Positions 41,656 to 50,572 are shown, counted from the stretch's first letter. The stretch is 63,131 nt of DNA from Pseudonocardia sulfidoxydans NBRC 16205 (GCF_007989085.1 NZ_BJVJ01000035.1:1-63131), one strand, 5' to 3'. Numbers and translations: made by a program. The notes: generated from the letters alone by a model not told the origin.

Positions 41656-43175
41656 GACGACCCCACCGTCACTCCGTTGGTGTGGCCGTTGGTGTCGCCG
41701 TCGGGCGGTGCGGCGTCGGTGGCGTCGGGCGGGTCCGCGGGCGCGGTGTGCTCGTCGGGCGCCCGGCGCGGCTGTACCAGCAGCACCCCGGTGACCGTGT
41801 GGCCCGCGTCGAGGACGGCCCCGGCCAGGTCGGACAGCTCCGGCACCGTGCGGGCGCCGACGGAGGTGACGACGAGGGTCGCGTCGACAGGGCCCTGGTC
41901 GGGCACGGTGGGGCGGACGCCGTCGACGTCCACGGCGACGATCCGCACGCGGCAGAGGTCCGGCTCCGGGAACAGTGCGTCGTCGTCGCCGACCGTGACG
42001 GGCAGGCCGTCCGCGCAGGCCTCGGCGAGTGCTGCGCGCACCGGCTCGGAGTCGGTGACGACGGCGACCCTCCCGATCGGGTCGTGCGCGGCGGTGACGA
42101 ACCCGGCGGTGGCCCGCACGGCGGTCTCGTCGTCGGCGGCGACGACCACCAGCAGGTCGTGGGTCCCGGCGACGTCCTCGCCCCGCACTCGGCGCAGCGC
42201 GCGCCGGTAACGAACGGTCTCGTCGTCGACGCGGCCGGCGGGCAGTGGCGCCAGGTCGTCGACGGCGCGGTCCGCGAAGAGTGCGGCGACCGCTCCGCCG
42301 GGTCGGCCGGCCGCCGCCGCGGGGGCGGCTGCGCGGGCGACGGTGACGGTGGCGACGACCGGGGCGCCCAGTGTCGCCTCGACCGTCGTCGCGTCGGCGA
42401 CCCGACCGCTGCGGCGCCGGTTGCGCAGCATGACGAGCAGCCCGACGAGCGCGAACAGGATGGCCCCGCCACCGATGAGCTGTGTCGGGCTGGGGGTCGC
42501 CGCGCCCTGGTCCTGTGCCTTCTCGAGGATCGAGACCGAACCGGTCGTCGCGCCGGAGGAGGAATCGGTGGCGGCCTGCCGGTCGAACTCGTCGAGCTGG
42601 GCCTGGGCCGCGTCGCGCGCCGACCGCAGCTGCTCGGGGGTGCGGTTCTCGTCGTCGGCGACGGTTCCGGGTGGAGCGGCGATCTTGCGGTCGAGGTCGG
42701 TGATGCGCGACTGGATCTGGTCGCGCTGCAGCTGCCGCGCGTCCCGGGCGCTCTGCGCCGCGTCGGCGGTGACCTTGGTCGAGTAGTCGACGTAGGCGGT
42801 GGCTGCGGTGTCGGCGAGCGCCCGGGCCGCGTCGGCCGATGCTGCCGTGGCGGAGATCTGGATGACGTTGCCGTCCAGGACGGCAGCGTGGACGACGCTC
42901 TGCAGGTCCTGACCGGACCGGCCGTCACCCAGCTTCGCGGCGACCTGGTCGGTGACCGAGGTGCTGGTGGCGATCTGTGTCTCGGTGAGCAGTTGGTCCG
43001 CACTCCGCTGGCCCTGGAGGAGGGCCTTGGCGGCCGCCTCCTGGCCGGGAGACAGGACGAAGGACGCCCCGAACCCGATCACGGCACCGGCGACGGCGAG
43101 GGCGACCAGCCCGCGCCACCGTCCGCGGACCACGTCGCCGACGGCCGACAGGCGGACGACATCGTCATTCGCCAT
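41652..43175 (-). CDS. Wzz-like polysaccharide co-polymerase with degenerate cytoplasmic domain
   Basis: A 507-residue protein from ATG 43175, gggggagg upstream. A first helix near 22-42, an outer domain with a coiled-coil stretch (about 130-215, QLQRDQIQSRITDLDRKI), a second helix near 230-250 and a cytoplasmic portion of about 250 residues that resembles a nucleotide-binding fold without a Walker A lysine. The C-terminal tail is Pro/Asp/Thr-rich, without the tyrosine cluster of autokinases. It probably controls chain length together with its neighbour. It is the first gene of the ten-gene run that extends to 26445. Confidence 0.83.
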   Translation of the reverse strand: MANDDVVRLSAVGDVVRGRWRGLVALAVAGAVIGFGASFVLSPGQEAAAKALLQGQRSADQLLTETQIATSTSVTDQVAAKLGDGRSGQDLQSVVHAAVLDGNVIQISATAASADAARALADTAATAYVDYSTKVTADAAQSARDARQLQRDQIQSRITDLDRKIAAPPGTVADDENRTPEQLRSARDAAQAQLDEFDRQAATDSSSGATTGSVSILEKAQDQGAATPSPTQLIGGGAILFALVGLLVMLRNRRRSGRVADATTVEATLGAPVVATVTVARAAAPAAAAGRPGGAVAALFADRAVDDLAPLPAGRVDDETVRYRRALRRVRGEDVAGTHDLLVVVAADDETAVRATAGFVTAAHDPIGRVAVVTDSEPVRAALAEACADGLPVTVGDDDALFPEPDLCRVRIVAVDVDGVRPTVPDQGPVDATLVVTSVGARTVPELSDLAGAVLDAGHTVTGVLLVQPRRAPDEHTAPADPPDATDAAPPDGDTNGHTNGVTVGSS

Positions 43176-43395
43176 GGGCGCCGACCTCCCCCTGACGGCA
43201 GGAAAGTCGCGTCGGCGCCATTTCGGCGCGCGGCCCGGTGAGCCGTTCCATCGATTTCTCCCAATGCCCCGATCACGACAGCGGTCGGAATTTCTTGGCC
43301 CACTCGACCGCTCGTACTGAATGACTCTCGACGGAATACTCGGCCGATCCCCGCTCTCCGTTACATCAACCAGGGGATACTTTGCGTACGCACTG
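43176..43395. promoter_or_regulatory. Likely promoter region of the ten-gene minus-strand operon
   Basis: This 220-bp gap lies between the aminotransferase stop and the first co-polymerase gene and is noticeably less GC-rich than its surroundings. The 9-mer tccgttaca at 43357-43365 (minus strand tgtaacgga) also occurs upstream of the glycosylphosphotransferase gene at 46388-46396. The 5' leader before ATG 43175 would be about 150-180 nt long. Confidence 0.5.
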
Positions 43396-44745
43396 TCACG
43401 ATTTGGTGACCAGCAGGCGTCGGGGTGCCGCCATCAGGCGATGCGCCGGTGCGACGGGCCGACCGTCGAACAGGTCCTCCGGCCGCCCGGTCTCGAGCGC
43501 CTTGCGGTAGGCGGGCATCGCGGCGCGCGCGGCGTCCACGGTGTGCTCGACGTCGGCGCGCGTGTGCGCCGCGGAGATGACGTAGGACTGGCCGAGCACG
43601 CCGTGCAGGAGGTTCTCCCGGAGGTAGAGCGTCCGCATCGCCTGCGACGGTGTCCCGGTGGCGTCGGCGGTCCGGAAGACCTGGCAGGAGGGCCTGCCGA
43701 CGACGTCGAGGAAGTCGGAGATCCCGGCCTCCGCGGCGGCCTGGTTGACCCCCTCGGCCAGTTCGGCCCCGCGGGCCTCCATCGTCGCCACCGGGTCGCC
43801 GTCGCGGTAGGCGGCCACGACCGCGCGGAACGCGGCGAGCGACACCGTCTCGGCGCCGTTCGTGCTCGACAGGACGAACACCCGTGGCCGGTCGGTACCG
43901 AGCCCGCCGAGCTCCATGAGGTCTCGCCGGCCGGCCAGCGCCGCGATCGGGAACCCGTTCCCCATGGCTTTTCCCCAGGTGGACAGGTCGGGGCGGACTC
44001 CGTAGACGGCTTGGGCCCCACCGAGGGCCCAGCGGAACCCGGTGATCGTCTCGTCGAGGATCAGCACCGCGCCGTGCTCGTCGCAGAGTGCCCGGACGCC
44101 CTCGAGGTAGCCGGGCGCCGGCTCGGCGAGCGCGGTCGCGGCCTCGAGGATCACGCAGGCGACGGGCTCGGCCCCGAGGACCGCGGCGAGCGAGTCGAGG
44201 TCGTTGTAGCGGAACTCCCGCACGAGCGAGCGGACCGCCTCCGGTACGCCGGTGCTGATCGGGAGGGTGCCGACGAACCAGTCCTGGGCCGAGAAGTAGG
44301 GCTGGTCACCGCACATCGCGACGACGTCGCGGCCCGTGGCACCGCGGGCGAGGCGGACCGCGGCGCTCGTCGCATCCGACCCGTTCTTGCAGAACTTGAC
44401 CATGTCGGCGCCCGGGACGATCGACAGGAAGTCCTCGGCGGCGGCGAGCTCGAGATCGGTCGGCCTGCTGAAGGAGATCCCGCGGTCGAGGACGTCCCGC
44501 ACCGCGGCGAGCACCGGCTCGAAGCAGTGACCGAGAGTAACTCCTCGCATACCCATTCCGTACTCGACGAATTCATTACCGTCGACGTCCCACACACGCG
44601 CACCGCGACCGCGCTGCAGAACGGGTGCCATACCTTCCGGATACTGGTCCGAGCCCTTTGCGAACGTATGCGCCCCACCCGGAACGACACGATGCAGTTC
44701 GGCCTGCAGATCGGTCGACCGCCGGAATCCGTTCGTCACGAACAT
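43396..44745 (-). CDS. Class III PLP-dependent aminotransferase (glutamate-1-semialdehyde aminomutase-like)
   Basis: A 449-residue protein. VVPGGAHTFAKGSDQYPEG near the start and VKFCKNGSDATSAAVRLARG are hallmarks of the glutamate-1-semialdehyde aminomutase branch of class III aminotransferases; ILDETITGFR binds PLP and the Schiff-base lysine is in LSTWGKAMGNGFP. The haem enzyme HemL is normally elsewhere and this copy sits next to the glycan initiation enzyme, so it probably aminates a keto-sugar or another small precursor for the polymer (inference). ATG 44745 is 5 bp after the upstream stop with gaggggg directly before it; a longer frame extends to 44898 inside the upstream gene and is rejected. 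Confidence 0.86.
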   Translation of the reverse strand: MFVTNGFRRSTDLQAELHRVVPGGAHTFAKGSDQYPEGMAPVLQRGRGARVWDVDGNEFVEYGMGMRGVTLGHCFEPVLAAVRDVLDRGISFSRPTDLELAAAEDFLSIVPGADMVKFCKNGSDATSAAVRLARGATGRDVVAMCGDQPYFSAQDWFVGTLPISTGVPEAVRSLVREFRYNDLDSLAAVLGAEPVACVILEAATALAEPAPGYLEGVRALCDEHGAVLILDETITGFRWALGGAQAVYGVRPDLSTWGKAMGNGFPIAALAGRRDLMELGGLGTDRPRVFVLSSTNGAETVSLAAFRAVVAAYRDGDPVATMEARGAELAEGVNQAAAEAGISDFLDVVGRPSCQVFRTADATGTPSQAMRTLYLRENLLHGVLGQSYVISAAHTRADVEHTVDAARAAMPAYRKALETGRPEDLFDGRPVAPAHRLMAAPRRLLVTKS

Positions 44746-44750
44746 CCCCC

Positions 44751-46271
44751 TCAGTAGGCACCCCGGCTCGAGACCACGGCACCGAACGTCTTCCAGAGGA
44801 TCAAGGCGTCCAGGGCGAGGTTCCAGTTCTCGACGTACCGCAGGTCGAGCCGGACGGACTGCTCCCAGGTGAGGTCGCTGCGGCCACTGATCTGCCACAA
44901 CCCCGTCAGCCCGGGGCGGACGAGCAGGCGGCGTTGGGCCGCGCGCCCGTAGGTCGCCGCCTCGACGGGCAGCGGAGGTCTCGGGCCGACGAGCGACATG
45001 GTGCCGTTGACCACGTTGAACAGCTGCGGCAGCTCGTCGAGCGAGTACCGCCGCAGCACGGTGCCGACCCGGGTGACCCGCGGGTCCTTGCGCATCTTGA
45101 ACAGGGGGCCGGCACCGTCGTTGCCGTCGTTGAGCTCACCGAGCCGACGTTCGGCGTCGATGACCATCGACCTGAACTTGAACATCGTGAACTCGCGCCC
45201 GTGCCGCCCGACGCGCGTCTGCCGGAACAGGACGGGACCGCCGTCGAGCTTGACCGCGACCGCGACCGCGAGGAGGACCGGCGCGGTCAGGAAGAGGAGG
45301 AGAACCGCGCCGAACCGGTCCACGACGTGCTTGGCGATCCAGGCGACACCCGTGAACGTGGGCCGGGTGAGCCGTAGCAGCGGCAGTCCGTCGACCGGGT
45401 CCACGTGCAGCCGCGGTCCCGAGACGTCCATGAGACCGGGGTCCACGACCAGTTCCGCGGCGAGGTCCTCGATGCTCCAGGCGAGCTGGTGCAGCCGGGT
45501 GGGCGACCAGCCGGGTGCCGGGCACACGGCGACGATCCGGTGCTGCCCCTCGTGGGCCACCTCGGCAACGGCGTCGAGGTCACCGAGGACGGGCACGCCG
45601 GCGACGCTGTCGGCCCCGTCCTGACCGACACCGGTCGGCACGCAGGCGCCGACGACGACCCAGCCTCGCTGCTCGTCACGTCGGATCCGGTCGATCAGGT
45701 CGGTGACCGACTCGAGGTTGCCGACGGCGAGGACCGGGAGCGCACACCGTCCGCGTGAGCGCAGCCGGCGGATCCGCGCGCGGAGCAGGAGCCGCCCGAC
45801 GGCGGCGAGGACGCCCGCCAGCGGGATGAGGCCGAACACCCAGGGGCGGGCCGCGAGCGCCTGCCCGGCGAGGCCGATCAAGCCCAGTGCGACCGCGGCG
45901 CTCAGCACGGCGCGGAGCAGGCGACCGAACTCGTCGGACCCCTGGCCCAGCACTCGCGGGTCCCACGCACGGCAGAGGTAGAGGAAGAGGAGGACGAGCA
46001 GGCCGGCGAGCACGCCCACGCCGGGTGTGACCTCGCCGATCCACGGGACGTGCGTGCCGAGACCGAGCAGGTATCCGACGACGACCGACACGATGACCGA
46101 GGTGGTGTCGGAGGCGATCGTCGCGACGACGTAGCGGGTCTCCCACCGCTCCCGGGTGACGGCCACGCGCGGACGCACACCTGGCGTGGGACCGCGCGGG
46201 GCAGGCGGTGCCGCCCGCTCGGAAGCCCGCACGTGCTCTGCCGGCCCTCCGACGTCCAGATGTGAGCTCAC
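44751..46271 (-). CDS. Polyprenyl glycosylphosphotransferase (initiating sugar transferase)
   Basis: A 506-residue protein. After a disordered N-terminus come four hydrophobic helices (about 45-165), a CoA-binding-like middle domain (about 180-295), one more membrane segment (about 310-335) and the bacterial sugar transferase domain: KLDGGPVLFRQTRVGRHG, FTMFKFRSM, DELPQLFNVVNG and SLVGPRPPLPVE, ending with RPGLTGLWQISGRS. It loads the first sugar phosphate onto undecaprenyl phosphate (WbaP/ExoY family). It starts the locus from the right end, with a GTG start and gagggaa upstream. Co-transcribed with the aminotransferase. Confidence 0.92.
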   Translation of the reverse strand: MSSHLDVGGPAEHVRASERAAPPAPRGPTPGVRPRVAVTRERWETRYVVATIASDTTSVIVSVVVGYLLGLGTHVPWIGEVTPGVGVLAGLLVLLFLYLCRAWDPRVLGQGSDEFGRLLRAVLSAAVALGLIGLAGQALAARPWVFGLIPLAGVLAAVGRLLLRARIRRLRSRGRCALPVLAVGNLESVTDLIDRIRRDEQRGWVVVGACVPTGVGQDGADSVAGVPVLGDLDAVAEVAHEGQHRIVAVCPAPGWSPTRLHQLAWSIEDLAAELVVDPGLMDVSGPRLHVDPVDGLPLLRLTRPTFTGVAWIAKHVVDRFGAVLLLFLTAPVLLAVAVAVKLDGGPVLFRQTRVGRHGREFTMFKFRSMVIDAERRLGELNDGNDGAGPLFKMRKDPRVTRVGTVLRRYSLDELPQLFNVVNGTMSLVGPRPPLPVEAATYGRAAQRRLLVRPGLTGLWQISGRSDLTWEQSVRLDLRYVENWNLALDALILWKTFGAVVSSRGAY

Positions 46272-46682
46272 TGGTTCCCTCGCTCCGACCTTCGCGCGTG
46301 GTGATCTTCGCTGCGCGGCCCCGGCTCCCCGACCGGCAACCGCACGAGAACACCGTCCTCGGCGGTCAACTCGCTCCCCCCTCGCCGTCCGTTACAGGGA
46401 GCGATTATTGATTGGGCTGATCGAGTGATCAGTGCAGTCGTCATGGACCCGACCGGGCTACGCGACCGCGTCGATCGACGATGTGTCGTAGACCACTTCT
46501 CGCAGTCGTCCTGGACCGATCGGCGCAGGCCGGGCGCGACTGTTCGGAGTTGCGTCGATCACGTGACCGACTGCGCGCACCCGCACCGACGCCCTCGAGG
46601 CATCATCACTCCGGGTAGCAGCTGCTCCACCATTCGTGGAGATTGCGGCACCGGGCGGACCGGGCCGGGACCACGCACACCG
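46272..46682. promoter_or_regulatory. 411-bp intergenic region upstream of the initiating transferase
   Basis: No gene seen. It holds the leader of the transferase gene and, at 46388-46396, the 9-mer tccgttaca shared with 43357-43365, next to an unusually AT-rich stretch (gagcgattattgattggg, 46400-46417). A 6-bp inverted repeat ctccac-N5-gtggag lies at 46625-46641, some 40 bp after the DUF2252 stop, and may terminate that gene. Confidence 0.5.
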
Positions 46683-48080
46683 TCACCCCACGGCCCGATG
46701 GACGATCTCGTGATCGGCCTCGGTCTGGTCGGCATAGCGGCGGGCGAAGGTGCACAGGGCGCGCTCCAGGTTGTCGCCCCGTCCGCAGTACCCCGCGATC
46801 ATCGACGCCCCACTCGTCCGCGCGTGGCCCTTGGCCAGCATCAGCCCGCAGACGGCGGCGTAGTCGGCGAGGGCGGCGGCGTCGATGCCGTCGAGGACGA
46901 TCGCGCCCTTCATGTCGCGGAACTGTCGCACGTAGTACTGCCGCTCCCCCACCGTCGTCCACCCCAGCAGTGGGTCGGACACCGTCTGCAACGCCTGCTG
47001 GTACTCGACGACCCGCTGGCCCTGGTGGGCGTGCCAAGCCGAGTCGCCGTGCACGTACGGCGCCACCACCGAGCGGCGGGCCTGCTTGAGCTGCAGGAAC
47101 AGCACGTCCTCCGACGTGGACCCCTCGCACAGCGCCAGGTAGGCCCGCAGCCCCACCGAGCCCACGCCGACGACCTTGTGGGCGATGTCGACGACGTGGT
47201 AGCCGCCGACGACCCGCCCCCAGTGCGCGGGAAGCGTCGTCACGTACTCGTCGAGGCCCACGACGAGCTGGTCGTACTCCGCCGGCGCGGGCCGGGTGAT
47301 CAACGGCGGCTCGGTGACGATGCGCCGGGCCCCGCCCTGGTCGGTGGTGAAGCGCGGCAACGCACGGTCGCTGGTGCGGCGCCGCGCCCGCTCGGCGGCC
47401 TGCTGCACCGCGGCCCGGCTCGACCGGCCGCTGACGTAGCCCTGCATCGCGTCGGCGTCGATCCGCTCGTAGGAGCGGGCGAGCAGCGGCTCCTCCGCCA
47501 GCCGCCGCAGGTTCCGGCGGTAGGCGCGCACGCACCGGTACACGGCGTGCTCGCAGTCCTGCTCCGACGCCCCCGCCTGACGGCCCGCCACCCAGGTGCT
47601 CGACGCCAGGCGGCGCAGGTCCCACTCCCAGGCGCCGGGGTGGGCCTCGTCGAAGTCGTTGAGGTCGAACACCAGGTCACGCTCGGGGGAGGCGTAGAAC
47701 CCGAAGTTGCCGACGTGCGCGTCGCCGCAGATGACGGGCTGGATGCCGGTGGCGGGCAGCGTCGCGAAGTCGGCGGCGTTGATGCCCGCCGCGCCGCGCA
47801 GGTATCCGTAGGGCGAGGCCGCCATCCGCTCGAGCCGCACCCGCACGAGCTCGGGGACGCGGCCCTCGTGCGCGGTGCGCAGCTGCGCGAGGACGTCGAC
47901 CCGGTCCGGCGACGGCGTCCACTCGGCCAGCGAGGCCCGCGGCGTCCGCTCCCGCAGCAGCTTGCCGATCTCGGTCCGTTCCGCCCGCGGGATCGCGGCC
48001 CGCGACAGGGCCCCGAACGCGGCCGCGTCGACCGCGGAGGTCGACCCACCGAGCACGACGTGACGTTCCGATGACGGCAC
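46683..48080 (-). CDS. DUF2252 family protein
   Basis: A 465-residue protein with the DUF2252 pattern: RMAASPYGYLRGAAG, CGDAHVGNFGFYASPER, FDLNDFDEAHPGAWEWDLRRLASS and later YHVVDIAHKVVGVGSVG and KGAIVLDGID. The GDAHxxNFG and NDFDE motifs resemble the catalytic loop of aminoglycoside phosphotransferase-type kinases, so a kinase-like activity is plausible, but no substrate is known. Starts with ATG 48080. It marks the boundary between the glycan locus and chromosomal core genes. Confidence 0.87.
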   Translation of the reverse strand: MPSSERHVVLGGSTSAVDAAAFGALSRAAIPRAERTEIGKLLRERTPRASLAEWTPSPDRVDVLAQLRTAHEGRVPELVRVRLERMAASPYGYLRGAAGINAADFATLPATGIQPVICGDAHVGNFGFYASPERDLVFDLNDFDEAHPGAWEWDLRRLASSTWVAGRQAGASEQDCEHAVYRCVRAYRRNLRRLAEEPLLARSYERIDADAMQGYVSGRSSRAAVQQAAERARRRTSDRALPRFTTDQGGARRIVTEPPLITRPAPAEYDQLVVGLDEYVTTLPAHWGRVVGGYHVVDIAHKVVGVGSVGLRAYLALCEGSTSEDVLFLQLKQARRSVVAPYVHGDSAWHAHQGQRVVEYQQALQTVSDPLLGWTTVGERQYYVRQFRDMKGAIVLDGIDAAALADYAAVCGLMLAKGHARTSGASMIAGYCGRGDNLERALCTFARRYADQTEADHEIVHRAVG

Positions 48081-48167
48081 GAGAATCTCCTGGCGACGAA
48101 CGGGGCGGGTCGGGACTTCATCATCGTCCCAGCGCCGCTACCTGCCGCCACCCGAGCGGGGGGCGTG

Positions 48168-48557
48168 TCAGGCGATCGGGACGACGTCGACGAGCGGAGC
48201 GAGGCCCTCGAAGTCGCGCGGGTTCGCCGTGAGGACGGGACAGCGGGCCGCTGCCGCCGTCGCCGCGATCTGCAGGTCCGTCCGCCGTGGGCGCGGATCG
48301 CGGCCGGAGCGCCGGACCATCGCCGACAGAACCCCGTAGAGCTTGGCCTCCTCCACCCCGAACGGGATCACCTCCAGGGTTGCGAGGACGACCTTCAATC
48401 GCTTACTTCGCAACGCATGTTGGACGGCGTCCACGGTGTCCAGGCCGTACGCGAGCTCCCCGATCGTCACAGCGCTGACGACTGGTGCTTGGTCGGCCAC
48501 GCTCACGTCGGGTGTGTACCCGCCGATCACGACGGACGTGTCGAGCAGGATCGTCAT
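48168..48557 (-). CDS. PIN-domain toxin, VapC-like
   Basis: A 129-residue PIN-domain protein. TILLDTSVVIG supplies the first acidic residue, SAVTIGELAYG the Glu-containing helix and TDLQIAATAAA with VLTANPRDFEGL the remaining acidic pocket. VapC toxins cleave RNA with Mg ions. Starts at ATG 48557 inside the antitoxin stop (ATGA), so production is coupled to the antitoxin. Toxicity is inferred from family and arrangement only. Confidence 0.88.
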   Translation of the reverse strand: MTILLDTSVVIGGYTPDVSVADQAPVVSAVTIGELAYGLDTVDAVQHALRSKRLKVVLATLEVIPFGVEEAKLYGVLSAMVRRSGRDPRPRRTDLQIAATAAAARCPVLTANPRDFEGLAPLVDVVPIA

Positions 48558-48817
48558 GAGTCGATGTCGTCGGGGCCGAAGATCTCGTCGGCCTCTTCCC
48601 GCTCGCGGCGCCATTGCTCCGGGTCGATCGGCGGCAGGTCAGCAAGCAGTTGCATCGCTTCGCCGAGCGTGATGCGCGGCCGCACAGGTGCACGGGGGAC
48701 TATGTCCGCGACAGGCCGACCGTTGCGGGTCACGGTGAAGGTCTCACCCGCCTCGACCCGCCGCATGATCTCGGCGTTGTCGTTGCGCAGCTCACGCTGG
48801 CTGATCGTCTCGCCCAC
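48554..48817 (-). CDS. Phd/YefM-type antitoxin
   Basis: An 87-residue protein from GTG 48817 with ggaggt 2-7 bases before it. ISQRELRNDNAEIMRRVEAGETFTV is the N-terminal DNA-binding Phd/YefM fold and GRPVADIVP follows; the acidic C-terminal half (WRREREEADEIFGPDD) should wrap the toxin. Paired with the PIN toxin downstream, forming a VapBC-like module that probably represses itself. Confidence 0.88.
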   Translation of the reverse strand: MGETISQRELRNDNAEIMRRVEAGETFTVTRNGRPVADIVPRAPVRPRITLGEAMQLLADLPPIDPEQWRREREEADEIFGPDDIDS

Positions 48818-48967
48818 ACCTCCATCGTATTCAGGTGTAGCGCAACAGTGCTACGCCGCGTGGCGACCGGCCGTGCTTCCGTCCACTCCGTTGCAGACCT
48901 TGCCAACTTCTCAACTCGCCAACCCGTAAGCTGCGCCGATGCGGCGTGTGCGTCCGAGAGCCTCACC

Positions 48968-49360
48968 ATGACGACGGTCCGACGCCCGAACGTGTTGCGC
49001 TGGCTGTGGTACGCACTCGGGGGATCGCTGCCCGCGCGCCACCGCGAGTGGGTCCTTCACGACGCAACCCGCCCCACGTGGCAGCTTCGCCACTTCGCCC
49101 GGGCGTGCGTGCAACTCGGGCTGATCACGGTGCCGGTGTTGCTGCTGGTTTCCGGGCCGCTCTGGGTCAGAGCAGTCGCCACCCTGCTCGGCTGGCTGGT
49201 GGGCCTGCAGTACGTGCTGTACACCGCCGACGGGTCGGTCGAGTACCGGGTCCAGCGGGCGGGCTACCCGCCAGGTCTCGCGAAACGGATCCGCGACGAC
49301 GCCACCGCCGACGAGCGGGCTGCTGCTGCCGCCCGCTACGCCCGCCGGTACCGCACCTGA
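48968..49360 (+). CDS. DUF5313 family small membrane protein
   Basis: A 130-residue protein: RRPNVLRWLWYALGGSLP and REWVLHDATRPTWQLRH are the recognisable N-terminal motifs of the actinobacterial DUF5313 family, followed by two hydrophobic helices (about 48-85) and a basic hydrophilic C-terminus. Role unknown. The start is ATG 48968 because the conserved region begins four residues later; no strong ribosome binding site precedes it. Confidence 0.78.
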   Translation: MTTVRRPNVLRWLWYALGGSLPARHREWVLHDATRPTWQLRHFARACVQLGLITVPVLLLVSGPLWVRAVATLLGWLVGLQYVLYTADGSVEYRVQRAGYPPGLAKRIRDDATADERAAAAARYARRYRT

Positions 49361-49397
49361 CCATCGGGCTCCCCCTGCAATCCCGTGCGGCGTGGAT

Positions 49398-49667
49398 TCA
49401 GGCTGTGCCGAGCAGCTCGCGCAGCCGCTCCTCGTCGCCGCCGTCCACGTCGACGATCTTGCGTCGCGAGGTGGCGCCGCTCACCAGCCGAACCGCGCCG
49501 CGCGGCACGCCGAAGGCACGGGCGACCGCCCGCAGCGCCGCCGCCGTGGCGGCCCCGTCGACAGCTCGCTCGTTCACCCGCACGACGAGGGCGTCGGCGT
49601 AGGTGCCGCCGACCGCGGTCCGCGAGGCACCGGGCCGCACCCGGATCGTCAGCCGCAGCGTCGTCAC
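49398..49667 (-). CDS. DUF167 family protein (YggU-like)
   Basis: An 89-residue protein with the DUF167 pattern: LRLTIRVRPGASRTAVGG, ALVVRVNERAVDGAATAAALRAVARAFG and VRLVSGATSRRKIVDV. The family is small, conserved and of unknown function. The start is GTG 49667, or GTG 49673 two codons earlier; neither has a clear ribosome binding site. Confidence 0.82.
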   Translation of the reverse strand: MTTLRLTIRVRPGASRTAVGGTYADALVVRVNERAVDGAATAAALRAVARAFGVPRGAVRLVSGATSRRKIVDVDGGDEERLRELLGTA

Positions 49668-49767
49668 GCGCACATTGTCGCGTCGCGTGTTGTCGCGTCG
49701 CGTGGCCGTCCCCTGCGACGGGGTGGCGCCCGCCGCTGGGCGCATCGCGGCGGTCGGTCGCAGCTGC

Positions 49768-50298
49768 TCAGGCGGCGGCCTGCAGCCACGGCTCCCAGGT
49801 CGGGTGGGGTTCGACGGCCAGCACGAGGATGCCGCCGGCCCGTGAGGGCGGGGCGGGGGGAACGGCCAGGGTCCAGCCGATCTCGTCGAGCATCCGGTCG
49901 GCCTTGCGGGAGTTGCACGCGCGGCAGGCCGCGACGCAGTTGTCCCAGCTGTGGGCGCCACCGCGGCTGCGGGGGACGACGTGGTCGATCGTGTCGGCGC
50001 GGGCGCTGCAGTAGGCGCAGCGCCGGTTGTCACGCCGCAGGACACCGGAGCGGGTCATCGGCACCGCCCGCCGGTAGGGGACGCGCACGTAGCGCGAGAG
50101 GCGCATCACCGAGGGAGCGGGGACGGTGAGGTTCTCGGAGTGGAACGCGCCGCCGTCGAGGACGTGCTCCACGCACTCCGCCTTGCCACTGAGCATCAGC
50201 ACGATCGCGCGCTTCGCCGTGACGACCGCCAGGGGTTCGAAACTGGCGTTCAGCAGGAGCACCCTGGACCCCGCTGGGACCACGCCCGGGCTCGGCAT
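49768..50298 (-). CDS. HNH endonuclease family protein
   Basis: A 176-residue protein starting at ATG 50298, with gggaggtaccgagg upstream. VLLLNASFEPLAVV opens the fold as in many actinobacterial HNH proteins. The nuclease site is CAYCSARADTIDHVVPRSRGG...NCVAACRACNSRKADR, with two CxxC pairs that bind zinc and the DH catalytic pair. Typically a stand-alone housekeeping-type gene; its target is unknown. Confidence 0.88.
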   Translation of the reverse strand: MPSPGVVPAGSRVLLLNASFEPLAVVTAKRAIVLMLSGKAECVEHVLDGGAFHSENLTVPAPSVMRLSRYVRVPYRRAVPMTRSGVLRRDNRRCAYCSARADTIDHVVPRSRGGAHSWDNCVAACRACNSRKADRMLDEIGWTLAVPPAPPSRAGGILVLAVEPHPTWEPWLQAAA

Positions 50299-50572
50299 GA
50301 TCCTCGGTACCTCCCCTGGGTCGGGGTCGGCGCCGATGGGGTCGGGTTGTCGATGGGGCACGCGACCACCTCCCGCTCGTCGCACCTAGTCGACCATACG
50401 GAGGGTCTTCGGCGCGACTGTGATCTCGACGTGTCCCACAGGTGGCTGACCGATGGCGACGAACGTGCGGCGGCGGCAGCCGAGCGGTCGGCCAAGATCG
50501 GTTGCCCGGGCGTGATTCACGTCATAACCCGGGTCTTGTAACGTGGGGTCCTTGAAGCGCGAACCTTCTCGC
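50299..50572. promoter_or_regulatory. Intergenic region between divergent HNH and small-protein genes
   Basis: A 274-bp gap. Promoters for both neighbours are expected. A palindrome-like cccgggcgtgattcacgtcataacccggg stretch around 50507-50533 (cccggg arms, about 15 bp apart) stands out. A 62-codon minus-strand frame (50386-50574) exists but has no recognisable features. Confidence 0.35.

Noticed and set aside
44746..44898. Aminotransferase N-terminal extension of 51 residues
   Set aside because: It lies within the glycosylphosphotransferase gene and has no conserved residues; ATG 44745 has a ribosome binding site.
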